46,543 nt of DNA from UMGS1498 sp900552335 (GCA_902477075.1 CABSFU010000008.1:1-46543); one strand, 5' to 3'. Numbered from the stretch's first letter, positions 34,270-43,796 are shown. Translations and numbers: made by a program. Notes: generated from the letters alone by a model not told the origin.

Positions 34270-34995
34270 CTAAATTTTATTTAGATTTTTTAAAAATGAT
34301 TTTGTCTGTAAATACAATCCTGTGTATAATTCATAATATTCATCTATGAAGTCATTTATTTCTTTTTTTATTTTTGTTTGTATGTTAGTAGAGGTAATCT
34401 TATCAATATCTACATAATACAACATGCGAAGTAACTGGATTGTTTTTTTTTCAACCATTCTTTCATTGGTAAAACAATTTGCACAAATGTATCCACCACG
34501 ATTTCCTGATATTGTTACAATATTTGTTTTAGAACCACATAATGCACAGCTATCCAAAACAGGCATAACACCTAGATAATCTAAATATTTTAATTCTACT
34601 ATATTACTAATGATTAAAGGATCATAATTTTCATTGATTTTTTTTAAGGAAGATATTAGTATGAAATAAATTTGTTCATCATTATTTTGCTTCATTACTT
34701 GACTAGCAAGCTCCATCAAAAAACTAGCATAACTTATTTTTATAATATCTTTTTTAATATTTTTTAATGAATCTACAATATCTACACTTATTAAAGTAGA
34801 CAATTTATCTTCTTTGTAGTGAATGTGAAACATTCCATATGTCATTTTTGTGGTTACACTTCTTAAATCGCTTTTTAACGTTCTAGCGCCTTTTGCAATT
34901 AAATCTATAATTCCTTCTTTTGTCAAAATTTTAAGTAGTTTGCTTGTTTCACTATATGGTTGTTCTTTTAAAACAATGCCTTCTATGTCTTTCAT
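34270..34995 (-). CDS. recO: DNA repair protein RecO
   Basis: An N-terminal OB fold (KDIEGIVLKEQPYSETSKLLKILT) is followed by a helical domain with a zinc site CALCGSKT...GGYICANC (about 148-170). RecO loads RecA on SSB-coated DNA with RecR. At 241 residues it is normal. Its ATG overlaps the stop of the DUF1653 gene by one base. Position next to era and yqzL matches Bacillus. Confidence 0.95.
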   Translation of the reverse strand: MKDIEGIVLKEQPYSETSKLLKILTKEGIIDLIAKGARTLKSDLRSVTTKMTYGMFHIHYKEDKLSTLISVDIVDSLKNIKKDIIKISYASFLMELASQVMKQNNDEQIYFILISSLKKINENYDPLIISNIVELKYLDYLGVMPVLDSCALCGSKTNIVTISGNRGGYICANCFTNERMVEKKTIQLLRMLYYVDIDKITSTNIQTKIKKEINDFIDEYYELYTGLYLQTKSFLKNLNKI

Positions 34996-35237
34996 TAATC
35001 AATTTGTTCAAAACGATATTCTTGCTCTATATTTGGATATTTTTCTTTATCTACAGGAGCTAGAAATTCATCCATTCCCCTAATCCAAATCAAATGTTTA
35101 CCATATAATGCCTCATATACAACTACTTCTCTTAAATCTTCTGGATCTGAATCAGAATCTTTTGCAATACAAAGGACTTTGTAATCTTTTCCTCTAAAAT
35201 GTCTATATGTTTTTCCCACACTTACTACTCTATCCAT
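34995..35237 (-). CDS. DUF1653-family protein
   Basis: An 80-residue soluble protein with the DUF1653 pattern: GKTYRHFRGKDYKVLCIAKDSDS and VVVYEALYGKHLIWIRGMDEFL. The family is widespread, single-domain and without known function. It is inserted between yqzL and recO and coupled to recO by a one-base overlap. GGAG lies before the ATG. Confidence 0.88.
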   Translation of the reverse strand: MDRVVSVGKTYRHFRGKDYKVLCIAKDSDSDPEDLREVVVYEALYGKHLIWIRGMDEFLAPVDKEKYPNIEQEYRFEQID

Positions 35238-35238
35238 C

Positions 35239-35331
35239 CTAAATCTCCTTATTCTTTTCTTCTTGATATTTTAAATAGTACTCTATTTTACCTGTTGCTT
35301 TAAATAAATTCCATAACAATTTCTTTTTCAT
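35239..35331 (-). CDS. yqzL: YqzL-like small protein (30 residues)
   Basis: The frame MKKKLLWNLFKATGKIEYYL (first 20 residues) matches the pattern of Bacillus YqzL, a W..F..TG..e.YL..ke peptide that lies between era and recO. The same position here supports the call. AGGTGAT precedes the ATG; the stop is one base before the DUF1653 start region. Function unknown. Confidence 0.75.
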   Translation of the reverse strand: MKKKLLWNLFKATGKIEYYLKYQEEKNKEI

Positions 35332-35369
35332 TTTTATCACCTATTTTATAGTGATATTTTTTTTAATTT

Positions 35370-36260
35370 TTATTCATCTTGAAATTCATTAAACCCAAAT
35401 TCTTGTAAGTATTTTTCTTTATCTCTCCAATTTTTTATTGTTTTAACATATGTTTCAAGATATACTTTTTTATTTAGCAATTCTTCTAATTCTTTTCTAG
35501 CTCTTATTCCAACTTCTTTTATTTTAGAGCCGTGAGATCCTATCACTATCTTTTTTAAAGAATCCCTATCTACAATAATTGCCACTTGAATTAAATAACT
35601 ATTATTATTTTTTTCCATATTTTCAACTATACAAGTTAAAGAGTGTGGTACCTCTTCTTCTGTTAACTCAAATACTTTTTCTCTTACAATTTCTGATATT
35701 GTAAAAGTTAAAGGTTTATTTGTTATATCTTTTTTATCATAATATTGTACTTCATCTGGCAAATAGTTTTTAAGAACTTTGATTAAAGTATCTATATTTT
35801 TAGATTTCATTGCTGATACAGGTATAATTTCTGCAAAATCATACAAATCTTTATATTCATCTATTTTTAATAATATTTGATCATGTGTTAATTTATCAAT
35901 TTTATTTAAAATCAAGATAACTGGTTTATTACTTTGCTTGATTTTTTCCAAAACATATTTATCTCCTGTTCCTAAACTTACACTGGCATCTACTACAAAT
36001 AACAAAATATCTGTATCCCCCGTTGTGTAATAGGCTTGTTCATTTAAATATTTTCCTAATTTATGATTTGGTTTATGAATACCTGGTGTATCAACAAATA
36101 CAATCTGTGTTTCATCATCATTGTAAATCCCTTGAATAATGTTTCTCGTTGTTTGAGGTTTAGAAGAAGTAATCGCTATTTTTTTCCCTACAATATGATT
36201 AATTAAAGTAGATTTTCCAACATTTGGTCTTCCTATAACTCCTACAAATCCACTTCTCAT
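35370..36260 (-). CDS. era: GTPase Era
   Basis: At 296 residues it shows G domain motifs GRPNVGKSTLINHIVG, VDTPGIHKP, LNKIDKL and SAMKSKNI, then a KH domain (VDRDSLKKIVIGSHGSKIKEVGIRARKELE split by length). Era binds the 3' end of 16S rRNA and checks 30S maturation. It overlaps cdd by 4 bases. The order cdd-era-yqzL-recO is as in Bacillus. Confidence 0.97.
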   Translation of the reverse strand: MRSGFVGVIGRPNVGKSTLINHIVGKKIAITSSKPQTTRNIIQGIYNDDETQIVFVDTPGIHKPNHKLGKYLNEQAYYTTGDTDILLFVVDASVSLGTGDKYVLEKIKQSNKPVILILNKIDKLTHDQILLKIDEYKDLYDFAEIIPVSAMKSKNIDTLIKVLKNYLPDEVQYYDKKDITNKPLTFTISEIVREKVFELTEEEVPHSLTCIVENMEKNNNSYLIQVAIIVDRDSLKKIVIGSHGSKIKEVGIRARKELEELLNKKVYLETYVKTIKNWRDKEKYLQEFGFNEFQDE

Positions 36261-36643
36261 TTTAAATCCTCCTCATTAAATGGGTAAGGGCATAATTCTT
36301 TGACTGTATGAATGATTTCTTCACCATCTGGATTCATTGCTATCACTTTAGCACTTTCTTCAAAAAATTCACTAATTACTTGTCGACATATCATACAACA
36401 CATACCAATTTTTTGATTATCACACATCACATATAATTCCTTAAAGTCACCCTTTTTGTATCCAGAAGCAATAGCAGAAGTAATGGCTACACGTTCTGCA
36501 CAAATAGCGGCTCCATAAGAGGCATTTTCTACGTTAACTCCACTAAATTCTTTTCCATCTTTCATAACAATAATACAAGATACTCTGAATTTAGAATATG
36601 GACTATAAGAACAGTTTAATAATTTGATTAATTTTTCCTTCAT
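36257..36643 (-). CDS. cdd: Cytidine deaminase
   Basis: The 128-residue enzyme has the zinc motifs CAERVAI (Cys and catalytic Glu) and CCMICRQVISEFF, where the usual PCxxC has Cys in place of Pro. It deaminates cytidine/deoxycytidine for pyrimidine salvage. Normal length for a homotetrameric CDA. First gene of the era-recO unit. Confidence 0.93.
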   Translation of the reverse strand: MKEKLIKLLNCSYSPYSKFRVSCIIVMKDGKEFSGVNVENASYGAAICAERVAITSAIASGYKKGDFKELYVMCDNQKIGMCCMICRQVISEFFEESAKVIAMNPDGEEIIHTVKELCPYPFNEEDLK

Positions 36644-36676
36644 GATATCACCTTATAATATTATACAAGATTTTTA

Positions 36677-36712
36677 TTAAAAAAAGAAGAGATTTTTGAT
36701 TATCCAATTCTC
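36677..36712 (-). terminator. Terminator of the prepilin gene at 36700
   Basis: Minus strand: GAAGAGA-n16-TCTCTTC followed by T7, overlapping the last codons of the gene. Confidence 0.6.
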
Positions 36713-37863
36713 TTCCATGTATATATTTGTGTATCAGAGGTTAAAAAGCCCTGTATCGTTATATTCCATATTTGCCAAGTACTTGTAGATGTTACTTCGT
36801 ATTTTAAATTGATACCTGCACTAGAATATTTATAAGTTGGCTCTAATACAATATCAGATTCTTTAAAGAATTTGGTAGCTCCTAACTTTCTATAAGTTGA
36901 TTGTGAATAAGTTCCTACTTCTGAAGTGGCAATATTGTTTAAATAGACAACAATACTATTTTTATTAAGTGTTGTTCCTTGAAAGCTTAATCGGTATTCT
37001 TTATGATACCCAGTAGGAATTGATACATGATCAAATAACCCTTCCAATAGCTGGTAATTATAAGAACCCAGCAATGCTGTTTTACTTACAGGACCATTCC
37101 CGCTTATATCATCATATAGAACCTGTGACCCAATTTGTTGTCTTTCGTAGTCATTTTCTATTAGTTCCCAATTTCCACCAAATAAGTCATTTGGATTTGA
37201 AGAATTTACACTCTTATATATACTTCCTACTGGATAAATCTTATCTATTGTATTCATTCCATTATTGACCAAACTAGATAAATTATTTAAATTATTTTGT
37301 AATTCTTCTATATTACTTTTGATACTGGTTATTTCATTTGTATTATTTGTTATTTTTGTATCTAGACTGTCTACTAAGTTATTTACTTCATCTTTAGAAT
37401 ATACATTACTAACATTCCCTGTTCCATTATCTAACATTGCTACATATTTATTTGTTAAAGCATCAAATCCTATGATACAATTTCCAGCTTTTCTTTCTCC
37501 TACGATAATTCCACTATTATAGTTTTTATATACATAATATTTATCATTTGAGATACAAACACTGACATTTCCTTCTTTATCTAAATAGAGTTTTCCTTCT
37601 CCATCTATGGTTCCTCTATAATCTAGACTTTCTCCTTTTTTTGTACTTCCTTGATGTTCCTTATCAAACAAGAATTCATAGACTCCATCATTTTCTATCG
37701 CATACAAATTGGCAGATTCTACTAATCCCTCTACACTAGACGCTAGTGCTTTCTTTTTACTTTCTTCTATTACATTTGTTATCATGGGTACTGTTATTAA
37801 TGTAATCACTGATAATATTACTATCACAGCTAATAATTCAATTAATGTAAATCCTTTTTTCAT
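36700..37863 (-). CDS. Modular prepilin-like protein with phage-tail-like tip
   Basis: The 387-residue protein has the prepilin signal MKKGFTLIELLAVIVILSV, the constant domain shared with the other copies to about residue 150 (ending NVSNVYSKDEVNNL), a coiled-coil linker (DTKITNNTNEITSIKSNIEE to NLSSLVNN), and a C-terminal module starting IYPVGSIYKSVNSSNPNDLFG and ending IYTWKRIG. These two phrases are hallmarks of phage tail-fibre/collar proteins. I infer a pilus-linked or cell-surface adhesin. Start 37863 fits the Shine-Dalgarno better than 37872. C-terminal class by eye. Confidence 0.85.
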   Translation of the reverse strand: MKKGFTLIELLAVIVILSVITLITVPMITNVIEESKKKALASSVEGLVESANLYAIENDGVYEFLFDKEHQGSTKKGESLDYRGTIDGEGKLYLDKEGNVSVCISNDKYYVYKNYNSGIIVGERKAGNCIIGFDALTNKYVAMLDNGTGNVSNVYSKDEVNNLVDSLDTKITNNTNEITSIKSNIEELQNNLNNLSSLVNNGMNTIDKIYPVGSIYKSVNSSNPNDLFGGNWELIENDYERQQIGSQVLYDDISGNGPVSKTALLGSYNYQLLEGLFDHVSIPTGYHKEYRLSFQGTTLNKNSIVVYLNNIATSEVGTYSQSTYRKLGATKFFKESDIVLEPTYKYSSAGINLKYEVTSTSTWQIWNITIQGFLTSDTQIYTWKRIG

Positions 37864-38002
37864 GTCCTTCATCCTTCCTTTTTATAGCAACAAAAAAAAA
37901 GAGGTTTTTAAAATAACCCCCCCCGTTTGCATATAGTAAACACAAAATCACTATCTACAAACTATATTACTATTTTTATTACCATATCTACTATACCAAA
38001 TT
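37864..38002 (-). promoter_or_regulatory. Conserved prepilin leader with G8 tract (copy 2)
   Basis: The layout is the same as at 447-592: hairpin-like GTTTAC/GCAAAC, G8 (37917-37924), then GGTTATTTT-like sequence with AAAACC and a T-run, then TTGCTAT before the Shine-Dalgarno. The closing pair AUAGUGA/UUGCUAU is kept here through G-U pairs, which hints at a selected RNA fold. Terminator stem is imperfect here. Confidence 0.55.
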
Positions 38003-38144
38003 TATGTTAAACATTCAAGCAAAAATTGATTTCATTAATGATTTTAAAAAACTTTGCTTTTTGCCCTTTTTGTTTTACCGTTATTATAATTATTGTTAAA
38101 ACTATTATTTTAGAGATAAAAGCGATGCCTATTTTCATATTTTC

Positions 38145-38720
38145 TTATACAATTTCATCATTTTCAAATGAAATATTCAAAAATTTACGACTCGCTATAT
38201 AATCACACATATGTACAAATTTTTGATATTTATTTACAGGTTTTGGTAAAACTTCATTTCCTTTATAATCTTTTGTCCAAGGACCCATATGAGAAGAAAT
38301 AACATTTATCAAAAAGTTTATTTCATTTTCAGTAAACGTTAATTCACTTTGATGTTCTTTTATAAAATTACACATCAACAATGGATGCTCAAATAAAACA
38401 TATTCGCTATGATTTAATCCATGTTTTAACCCATCATGTAAAATTAATCCCACCATCATCAAATCTTTTTCATCTTGATTAAAACATCCTGTAATAGACT
38501 CATCTTGATAAAGTTCTAAAGCTATTTTTGCTACTGCCTTGGTATGTCTTAATAAACCTCCGTCACCCAAAGTAAAAACAGGATGATACTTTCCAGTAGA
38601 AGATGCTGGTACAATAAAAAAATAATCCGGTAATATATTAATTAATTTTTTTAAATTTTCTTGATATTTTTTATTTTTCACGTAATTTATTTCTGTTTGT
38701 AATCTTTCTATTTTTTCCAT
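38145..38720 (-). CDS. HD-domain protein, putative phosphohydrolase
   Basis: In 191 residues are the HD-type ligands: LLRHTKAVAKIALELY (His), LILHDGLKHGLNH (HD) and ISSHMGPW (third His region). The domain suggests a metal-dependent phosphohydrolase or nucleotidase, but the substrate is unknown. It starts one base after the hemW stop, so they are coupled. No extra domains. Confidence 0.8.
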   Translation of the reverse strand: MEKIERLQTEINYVKNKKYQENLKKLINILPDYFFIVPASSTGKYHPVFTLGDGGLLRHTKAVAKIALELYQDESITGCFNQDEKDLMMVGLILHDGLKHGLNHSEYVLFEHPLLMCNFIKEHQSELTFTENEINFLINVISSHMGPWTKDYKGNEVLPKPVNKYQKFVHMCDYIASRKFLNISFENDEIV

Positions 38721-39794
38721 CTAATCACCTACAAATTTTACTAAAATTTCATTTGAAATATAAATATATTTTTTTGGTATATACAAATTATCTTTATGTT
38801 GCTTTAAATAACCTTTTTTTAATAAATCTTTTATTTCAAAGACATTTTCTACTTTTTCTTGATATTTTTCTTCAAATTTTTTCGTAGAAATACCGTCTAA
38901 TTTACGAAGTCCTAAAAACATTTCTTCTTGTTGTTTTTCCTTTTGAGTTAACTTATATTCTTCTATTTTAGTAACACCACTTAGATAATCATGAATGTTT
39001 TTTGTATTTTCATATCGAACACCATTCACATAACCACTAGCACCCATGCCAAAACCATAATATTCAGAATTATTCCAATAAGTTAAGTTATGAACAGATT
39101 CATAACCTTTTTTTGAGAAATTGCTGATTTCATAGTGATGATAGCTTCTTAATCTTTTACAAATATAAGCATACATTTTATAGTCTAAATCTGCATCCAC
39201 ATATTCTGTTTTTTCATTATAAAGTTTTGTGTGTGGTTCAATAATTAAGGAGTAATAAGAGAGGTGTTTTAAATGCAAATGTTCAAAAATATCTAAGTCT
39301 TTTTTAACATCATTTAAACTTTGATTCGGTATAGCGTACATCAAATCAATGTTGATATTTTTAAAGTATTTTTTTGCTAATTGAATTCTTTGAATAGCGA
39401 TTTCTTTCGTATGATTTCTATTTAAAATTGGTAATAAATGTTCTTGAAAAGTTTCAACGCCAATACTAAGACGATTTACTCCATAAGATTTCATCAGAAT
39501 TAATTTTTCTTCTGTAATAGATTCTACATTACATTCTACCGTAAATTCACGAATATCTTTTTGAAATAAATTTGTTATTTCTAATAATTCTTTTAGTTCT
39601 TCTACATTTAAAACGCTAGGAGTACCTCCCCCAATGTAAATCGTTTCAATGATTTCACCAGCATATTCGTTTTGAATTTCTGTTTTTAAAGATTTTAAAT
39701 AATCCTTTTTTTTACATATTGAACTATAAATTTTAGGAAAATCACAATAGCTACATATCGTAGAACAAAAAGGAATATGAATATAAACAGACAT
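38721..39794 (-). CDS. hemW: HemW-like radical SAM protein
   Basis: A radical SAM cluster motif, PFCSTICSYCDFPK near residue 10 (CxxxCxxC), is followed by YIGGGTPSVL and IDLMYAIPNQ; a HemN C-terminal domain follows. HemW proteins resemble coproporphyrinogen dehydrogenase but are thought to be haem chaperones. True HemN activity is unlikely. ATG at 39794 is one base from the stop of the 82-residue gene. 358 residues. Confidence 0.92.
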   Translation of the reverse strand: MSVYIHIPFCSTICSYCDFPKIYSSICKKKDYLKSLKTEIQNEYAGEIIETIYIGGGTPSVLNVEELKELLEITNLFQKDIREFTVECNVESITEEKLILMKSYGVNRLSIGVETFQEHLLPILNRNHTKEIAIQRIQLAKKYFKNINIDLMYAIPNQSLNDVKKDLDIFEHLHLKHLSYYSLIIEPHTKLYNEKTEYVDADLDYKMYAYICKRLRSYHHYEISNFSKKGYESVHNLTYWNNSEYYGFGMGASGYVNGVRYENTKNIHDYLSGVTKIEEYKLTQKEKQQEEMFLGLRKLDGISTKKFEEKYQEKVENVFEIKDLLKKGYLKQHKDNLYIPKKYIYISNEILVKFVGD

Positions 39795-39795
39795 T

Positions 39796-40044
39796 TTATC
39801 TGCTGATACCAACCTTATAGGAAGCTAAAAGTTCTAAAATTGCTTCATTAGATATATACCCTTTTAAAAAACAATAATTCTTTATTTCTCTTACCTTTTC
39901 ATTTAAAGATAAATCTTTACTAGAATAATAAAAAGTAGGAAAAATATGTTCTAAAATAGCAAGTCCTCTCTCTATATTTTTATTACTATTACTAACCGCA
40001 ACACCTTCTAAAGCCAAATCCATATCATTCATGATTTCTTCCAT
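39796..40044 (-). CDS. Uncharacterised 82-residue protein upstream of hemW
   Basis: A short helical soluble protein starting MEEIMNDMDLALEGVAVSN, with KVREIKNYCFLKGYISNEAI later. I do not recognise it. AGGTGAT precedes ATG 40044. It is coupled to hemW (stop TAA, one base, ATG) and follows the 431-residue gene after 23 bases, implying one transcript of four genes. Confidence 0.65.
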   Translation of the reverse strand: MEEIMNDMDLALEGVAVSNSNKNIERGLAILEHIFPTFYYSSKDLSLNEKVREIKNYCFLKGYISNEAILELLASYKVGISR

Positions 40045-40067
40045 TATTATCACCTAGTACCATTATA

Positions 40068-41363
40068 TCAAAAAAAGGCTCTAAAATGAACCTTTTGCAT
40101 AAGTTTTAATTTTTGATTAAATTCTAAATCATTATTTATTAATTTATTCAAACAAGCTCTGTATGTATATTGATCAATTGGAATATTATTTTCTTCTAAA
40201 TATTTGAAAATTAATTCTTTTTCTTCTTTTGTTATTTCTCTACCTTTAATAACACGAGATACTCTCAATTCCCTTTCTTGACTAAATTTTGGAACAGGCA
40301 TTCCCATCCCAATTCTTTTTATTACGGAATTAGAGTTTACAAATTTAGATACTTCAAGACTATAAAAACCAATTTTATCATAAAAATCATCTAAAGATAA
40401 TTTTGTTAAATGATAGTAATCTAAGATAGTAAAATTTGGATTATTTTGAATTTGAAAAGCTATATTGTTCAATTCTTCAATAAAATCATTCTGCTCTCTA
40501 GATTCAATTTCTGATATAACCTCACTAACCTTTTTATTTCCAAAATCTGTTGTACTATAAATTTTTCTAATATACTTTTTGATTTCTGAAACAGAATATT
40601 TTCCATGAGTGTGACAATATTCATAAATAGATACCCCACTAGATAGCAATTCATAAAGAACCTGTTTTGCTTCTGCATATTCATCAACACATATTTCAAA
40701 ATCTTCTATCATTTGTTTTTCACTTCTTTGTTTTAAACTTTCGTAGAACCATTTTTCAAATTGTTCTGCTAGTACAATACTTTGTTCATCTGAATATTTA
40801 TTTTTAAACCATATCATGACTTGTTTAAAATACTTTTCTGACCAACCTATTCTAGAAAAAGTAATTGATGGGTATGCAGATGTAGCCACCATATATAATT
40901 TATCCTCATAAGTGGCCGTATGAGATTCTTGATGAAAGAAAGAAGTACTATTATTTGATTGTAAAGTTTCTTGTTCTTTTGTTAGTATTTGTCTTATCAC
41001 TGTAATCTCTTCTGAATATTTTGGATACTTTTTAACAAATGAGCTTAAGCATGTTCTCAAATGTGCGAAGTCAGTTTTATAATCCACTTTAATTTTTCCT
41101 GTCTCAGTCATCTCTTCCATTAAGCTCATGGTTACTTTAAAATATTCAAATGAGCTTGATAAAAACCAATCATAGGTATCTTTAAATCTTTCTTGAGCAT
41201 TGTTTGATAAAGTTCTAACATATTTTCTTAAATATTCCAATAAGGTTACTTTTGAAAATCCTTTTGAATTTTGATTATTTACAAATTGATTTGCTCCTTC
41301 TACATCTTTGTTTATAATGTATTCATATAATTGTTCTATATCTTTTTGATTTATACTTTTCAT
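40068..41363 (-). CDS. Uncharacterised 431-residue helical protein
   Basis: I do not recognise this protein. It is soluble and mainly helical, with a short repeat-like feel (KIRQILTKEQETLQ, YLRKYVRTLSNN, LLSSGVSIYEYCHTHGKYS). The last includes an HTH-like resolvase/transposase-type phrase (VSIYEYCHTHGKYSVSEIKKYI), so DNA binding is possible. A hairpin with the Shine-Dalgarno in its right arm lies directly upstream. First gene of the unit with the 82-residue gene, hemW and HD protein. Confidence 0.65.
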   Translation of the reverse strand: MKSINQKDIEQLYEYIINKDVEGANQFVNNQNSKGFSKVTLLEYLRKYVRTLSNNAQERFKDTYDWFLSSSFEYFKVTMSLMEEMTETGKIKVDYKTDFAHLRTCLSSFVKKYPKYSEEITVIRQILTKEQETLQSNNSTSFFHQESHTATYEDKLYMVATSAYPSITFSRIGWSEKYFKQVMIWFKNKYSDEQSIVLAEQFEKWFYESLKQRSEKQMIEDFEICVDEYAEAKQVLYELLSSGVSIYEYCHTHGKYSVSEIKKYIRKIYSTTDFGNKKVSEVISEIESREQNDFIEELNNIAFQIQNNPNFTILDYYHLTKLSLDDFYDKIGFYSLEVSKFVNSNSVIKRIGMGMPVPKFSQERELRVSRVIKGREITKEEKELIFKYLEENNIPIDQYTYRACLNKLINNDLEFNQKLKLMQKVHFRAFF

Positions 41364-41368
41364 ATAAA

Positions 41369-41390
41369 AACACCCCTTTAACAGGGTGTT
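41369..41390 (-). promoter_or_regulatory. Hairpin covering the ribosome binding site of the 431-residue gene
   Basis: Minus strand: AACACCC-TGTTAAA-GGGGTGTT followed by TTTTAT and the ATG at 41363. The only Shine-Dalgarno-like sequence (AAGGGGTG) lies in the right arm, so the stem should block initiation; with its T-run it might also end transcription. Confidence 0.5.
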
Positions 41391-41423
41391 ATTCTAACAT
41401 TTTAAAGAACATATGTCAAGATG

Positions 41424-41668
41424 TTAGTCATTCATGACTTTTCCATTTACATATAATTTATAACCATTAAAATTTATATTACTATAGCTACTATCTTCAT
41501 CTTCCAAACTAGTAACATAAGAATCACCTGTTAAAGTAATCGCTGAAGAGGAATCTAAAGTTAAAGTAATTTTTTTGCAGTATTATCACCATTTATGGTT
41601 CCCTCATAATGAGAAGAAGTTAAGGTCATATCTAAAGCAGCTTTTAAATAACTATCTTTCAAATACAT
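41424..41668 (-). pseudogene. C-terminal remnant of a carbohydrate-binding/beta-helix surface protein
   Basis: Two frames give SYLKAALDMTLTSSHYEGTI and then ITLTLDSSSAITLTGDSYVT, NINFNGYKLYVNGK, joined by a frameshift at an A7 run (41570-41576). The phrase LTGDSYVTSL followed by NGY.LYVNG is typical of the end of Cthe_2159-type (DUF4353) proteins. There is no signal peptide or body, so it is a decayed tail. Located between clpB and the 431-residue gene. An error in the run could fake the shift, but the upstream truncation would remain. Confidence 0.6.
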
Positions 41669-41684
41669 TCACATGAGCAATTCT

Positions 41685-43796
41685 TTATTTTACAATAAAT
41701 GTATTATTATCTACATCAATTGTAATGGTGCTATTGTATTTGATTTCATCATTAATAATTTTACTTGCAATTAAATTTTCAATGTGACTTACAATATATC
41801 TTTTAATTGGTCGAGCGCCAAATGATTCATCATAAGAATTTTCAACAATAGCTTCTTTTGCTCTATCCGTAAGATTGATTTTAATTAATTTATCATGAAG
41901 TCTATTTTCTAATTCTTTCATTAATTTATCTACAATATCATAAACTACTTTTTTCGTTAAAGCTTTAAATATAATAATTTCGTCTATTCTGTTGATAAAT
42001 TCTGGTTTAAAAGTTTTTCTTAATTCAGAGAAAACTAATTCCTCACTATTTTCTTTCTTATCTAGAATATATTCACTACCTAAATTAGAAGTCATAATAA
42101 TAATCGTGTTCTTAAAATCAACTGTTCTACCTTGTGAATCCGTAATTCGTCCATCATCTAATATTTGAAGTAAAATATTGAATACGTCAGGATGTGCTTT
42201 TTCTATTTCATCAAATAACACTATACTATAAGGGTTTCTTCTTACCTTTTCTGTTAATTGTCCGCCCTCATCATATCCAACATATCCTGGAGGCGCTCCT
42301 ACTAAACGAGATACACTATGAGCTTCCATATACTCACTCATATCAATACGAATAATATGTTTTTCATCATCGAAAAGTTCACTTGCTAAAGTTTTAGCAA
42401 CTTCTGTTTTACCAACTCCAGTTGGTCCTAAGAAAATGAAAGAACCAATAGGACGATTTGGATCTTTAATACCTGCACGCGCCCTAATAATAGCAGAACT
42501 AACCTTTTCTATTGCTTCATCTTGTCCCATTACTCTTTTTTTCATATTATCAGCTAGGTGAAGTAATTTTTCTCTTTCTCCTCCTACTAATTTATGAACT
42601 GGGATATTTGTCATTTTAGAAACGACAGAGGCAATATCTTCTTCTGTTACAGAATCACTTAATAATTTATAATGATCTTGTTTTTTTAGATTTTCTAGTT
42701 CTAATTCCAAAGTTGGAATCGTACCATGTTTAATTCTAGCAGCTGTTTCCAAATCATAATTGTTTTCGGCTTGTTCTAGTAAGAATTTATTTCTTTCTAA
42801 TTCATCCTTTTTCTTATTGATGGTTTCTTTTAATCTTTTTTCATCTTCCCAAGAAGTTTTTAATTCGCCTTCTTTTTTCTTCAAAACAGCTATTTCATCT
42901 TTGATTGCTAAAACCCTTTTTTTAGACATTTCATCTTTATCTTTTTTGATTGCTTCTAATTCGATTTGTAATCCCATAATTTTACGTGTTAAGGTATCTA
43001 GTTCAAATGGTACAGAATCCATTTGTACCTTAATCGTAGCGCAAGCTTCATCTACCAAATCAATTGCTTTATCTGGTAAAAAACGATCGGTAATATATCT
43101 ATCGGATAAAGTTGCAGCTGCAATTAAAGCTTTATCTTTAATGGTTACGCCATGGAATAACTCAAATCTTGGTTTCAATCCTCTTAAAATTGTAATAGTA
43201 TCTTCTACACTCGGGGCACTTACAAGTACTCTTTGAAATCTTCTTTCTAGAGCACTATCCTTTTCAATATATTTTCTATATTCATTTAATGTTGTTGCAC
43301 CAATTACTTTAATTTCTCCTCTTGCTAGCAAAGGTTTTAACATATTAGAAGTATCTACTGCGCCTTCTGCACTATTTCCAACAATCATATGAATTTCATC
43401 AATAAACATAATGATTTCTCCATTGGAATCTTTTATAGCTTTTAAAACGGCTTTTAGTCTTTCTTCAAATTCGCCACGGTATTTAGCTCCAGCTATTAAA
43501 GCACCCATATCTAGCTCCCAAATTGTTTTATTTTTTAAAGATTCTGGAACATCACCCTTTACAATACGAAGAGCAAGTCCTTCTACAATAGCTGTTTTAC
43601 CTACACCAGCTTCCCCTATTAAAACAGGGTTATTTTTCGTTTTACGGGATAAAACTCTCGTAATACTCCTGATTTCTTCATCTCTCCCGATGACAGGGTC
43701 GATTTTTCCTGATTTTGCTAATTCAACAATATTACGGCCATATTTTTCTAATACATTTTCTTCTTTTTGATTATCATATATATTTCCAATATTCAT
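41685..43796 (-). CDS. clpB: ClpB-type disaggregase lacking the N-terminal domain
   Basis: A 703-residue AAA+ protein with two ATPase modules: first Walker A GEAGVGKTA (about 60), Walker B IIMFIDEIH; second GPTGVGKTE (about 455), VLFDEIEKAHPDV, and the ClpB middle coiled coil (about 270-380). The Clp_N domain of full ClpB (about 150 residues) is absent, as in short ClpB forms of mycoplasmas. With DnaK it resolves aggregates. Under HrcA control through CIRCE (43856-43882). Confidence 0.95.
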   Translation of the reverse strand: MNIGNIYDNQKEENVLEKYGRNIVELAKSGKIDPVIGRDEEIRSITRVLSRKTKNNPVLIGEAGVGKTAIVEGLALRIVKGDVPESLKNKTIWELDMGALIAGAKYRGEFEERLKAVLKAIKDSNGEIIMFIDEIHMIVGNSAEGAVDTSNMLKPLLARGEIKVIGATTLNEYRKYIEKDSALERRFQRVLVSAPSVEDTITILRGLKPRFELFHGVTIKDKALIAAATLSDRYITDRFLPDKAIDLVDEACATIKVQMDSVPFELDTLTRKIMGLQIELEAIKKDKDEMSKKRVLAIKDEIAVLKKKEGELKTSWEDEKRLKETINKKKDELERNKFLLEQAENNYDLETAARIKHGTIPTLELELENLKKQDHYKLLSDSVTEEDIASVVSKMTNIPVHKLVGGEREKLLHLADNMKKRVMGQDEAIEKVSSAIIRARAGIKDPNRPIGSFIFLGPTGVGKTEVAKTLASELFDDEKHIIRIDMSEYMEAHSVSRLVGAPPGYVGYDEGGQLTEKVRRNPYSIVLFDEIEKAHPDVFNILLQILDDGRITDSQGRTVDFKNTIIIMTSNLGSEYILDKKENSEELVFSELRKTFKPEFINRIDEIIIFKALTKKVVYDIVDKLMKELENRLHDKLIKINLTDRAKEAIVENSYDESFGARPIKRYIVSHIENLIASKIINDEIKYNSTITIDVDNNTFIVK

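Noticed and set aside
42760..43770. Plus-strand reading frames across clpB
   Set aside because: Antisense shadows of a conserved gene; composition is unlike a real protein.
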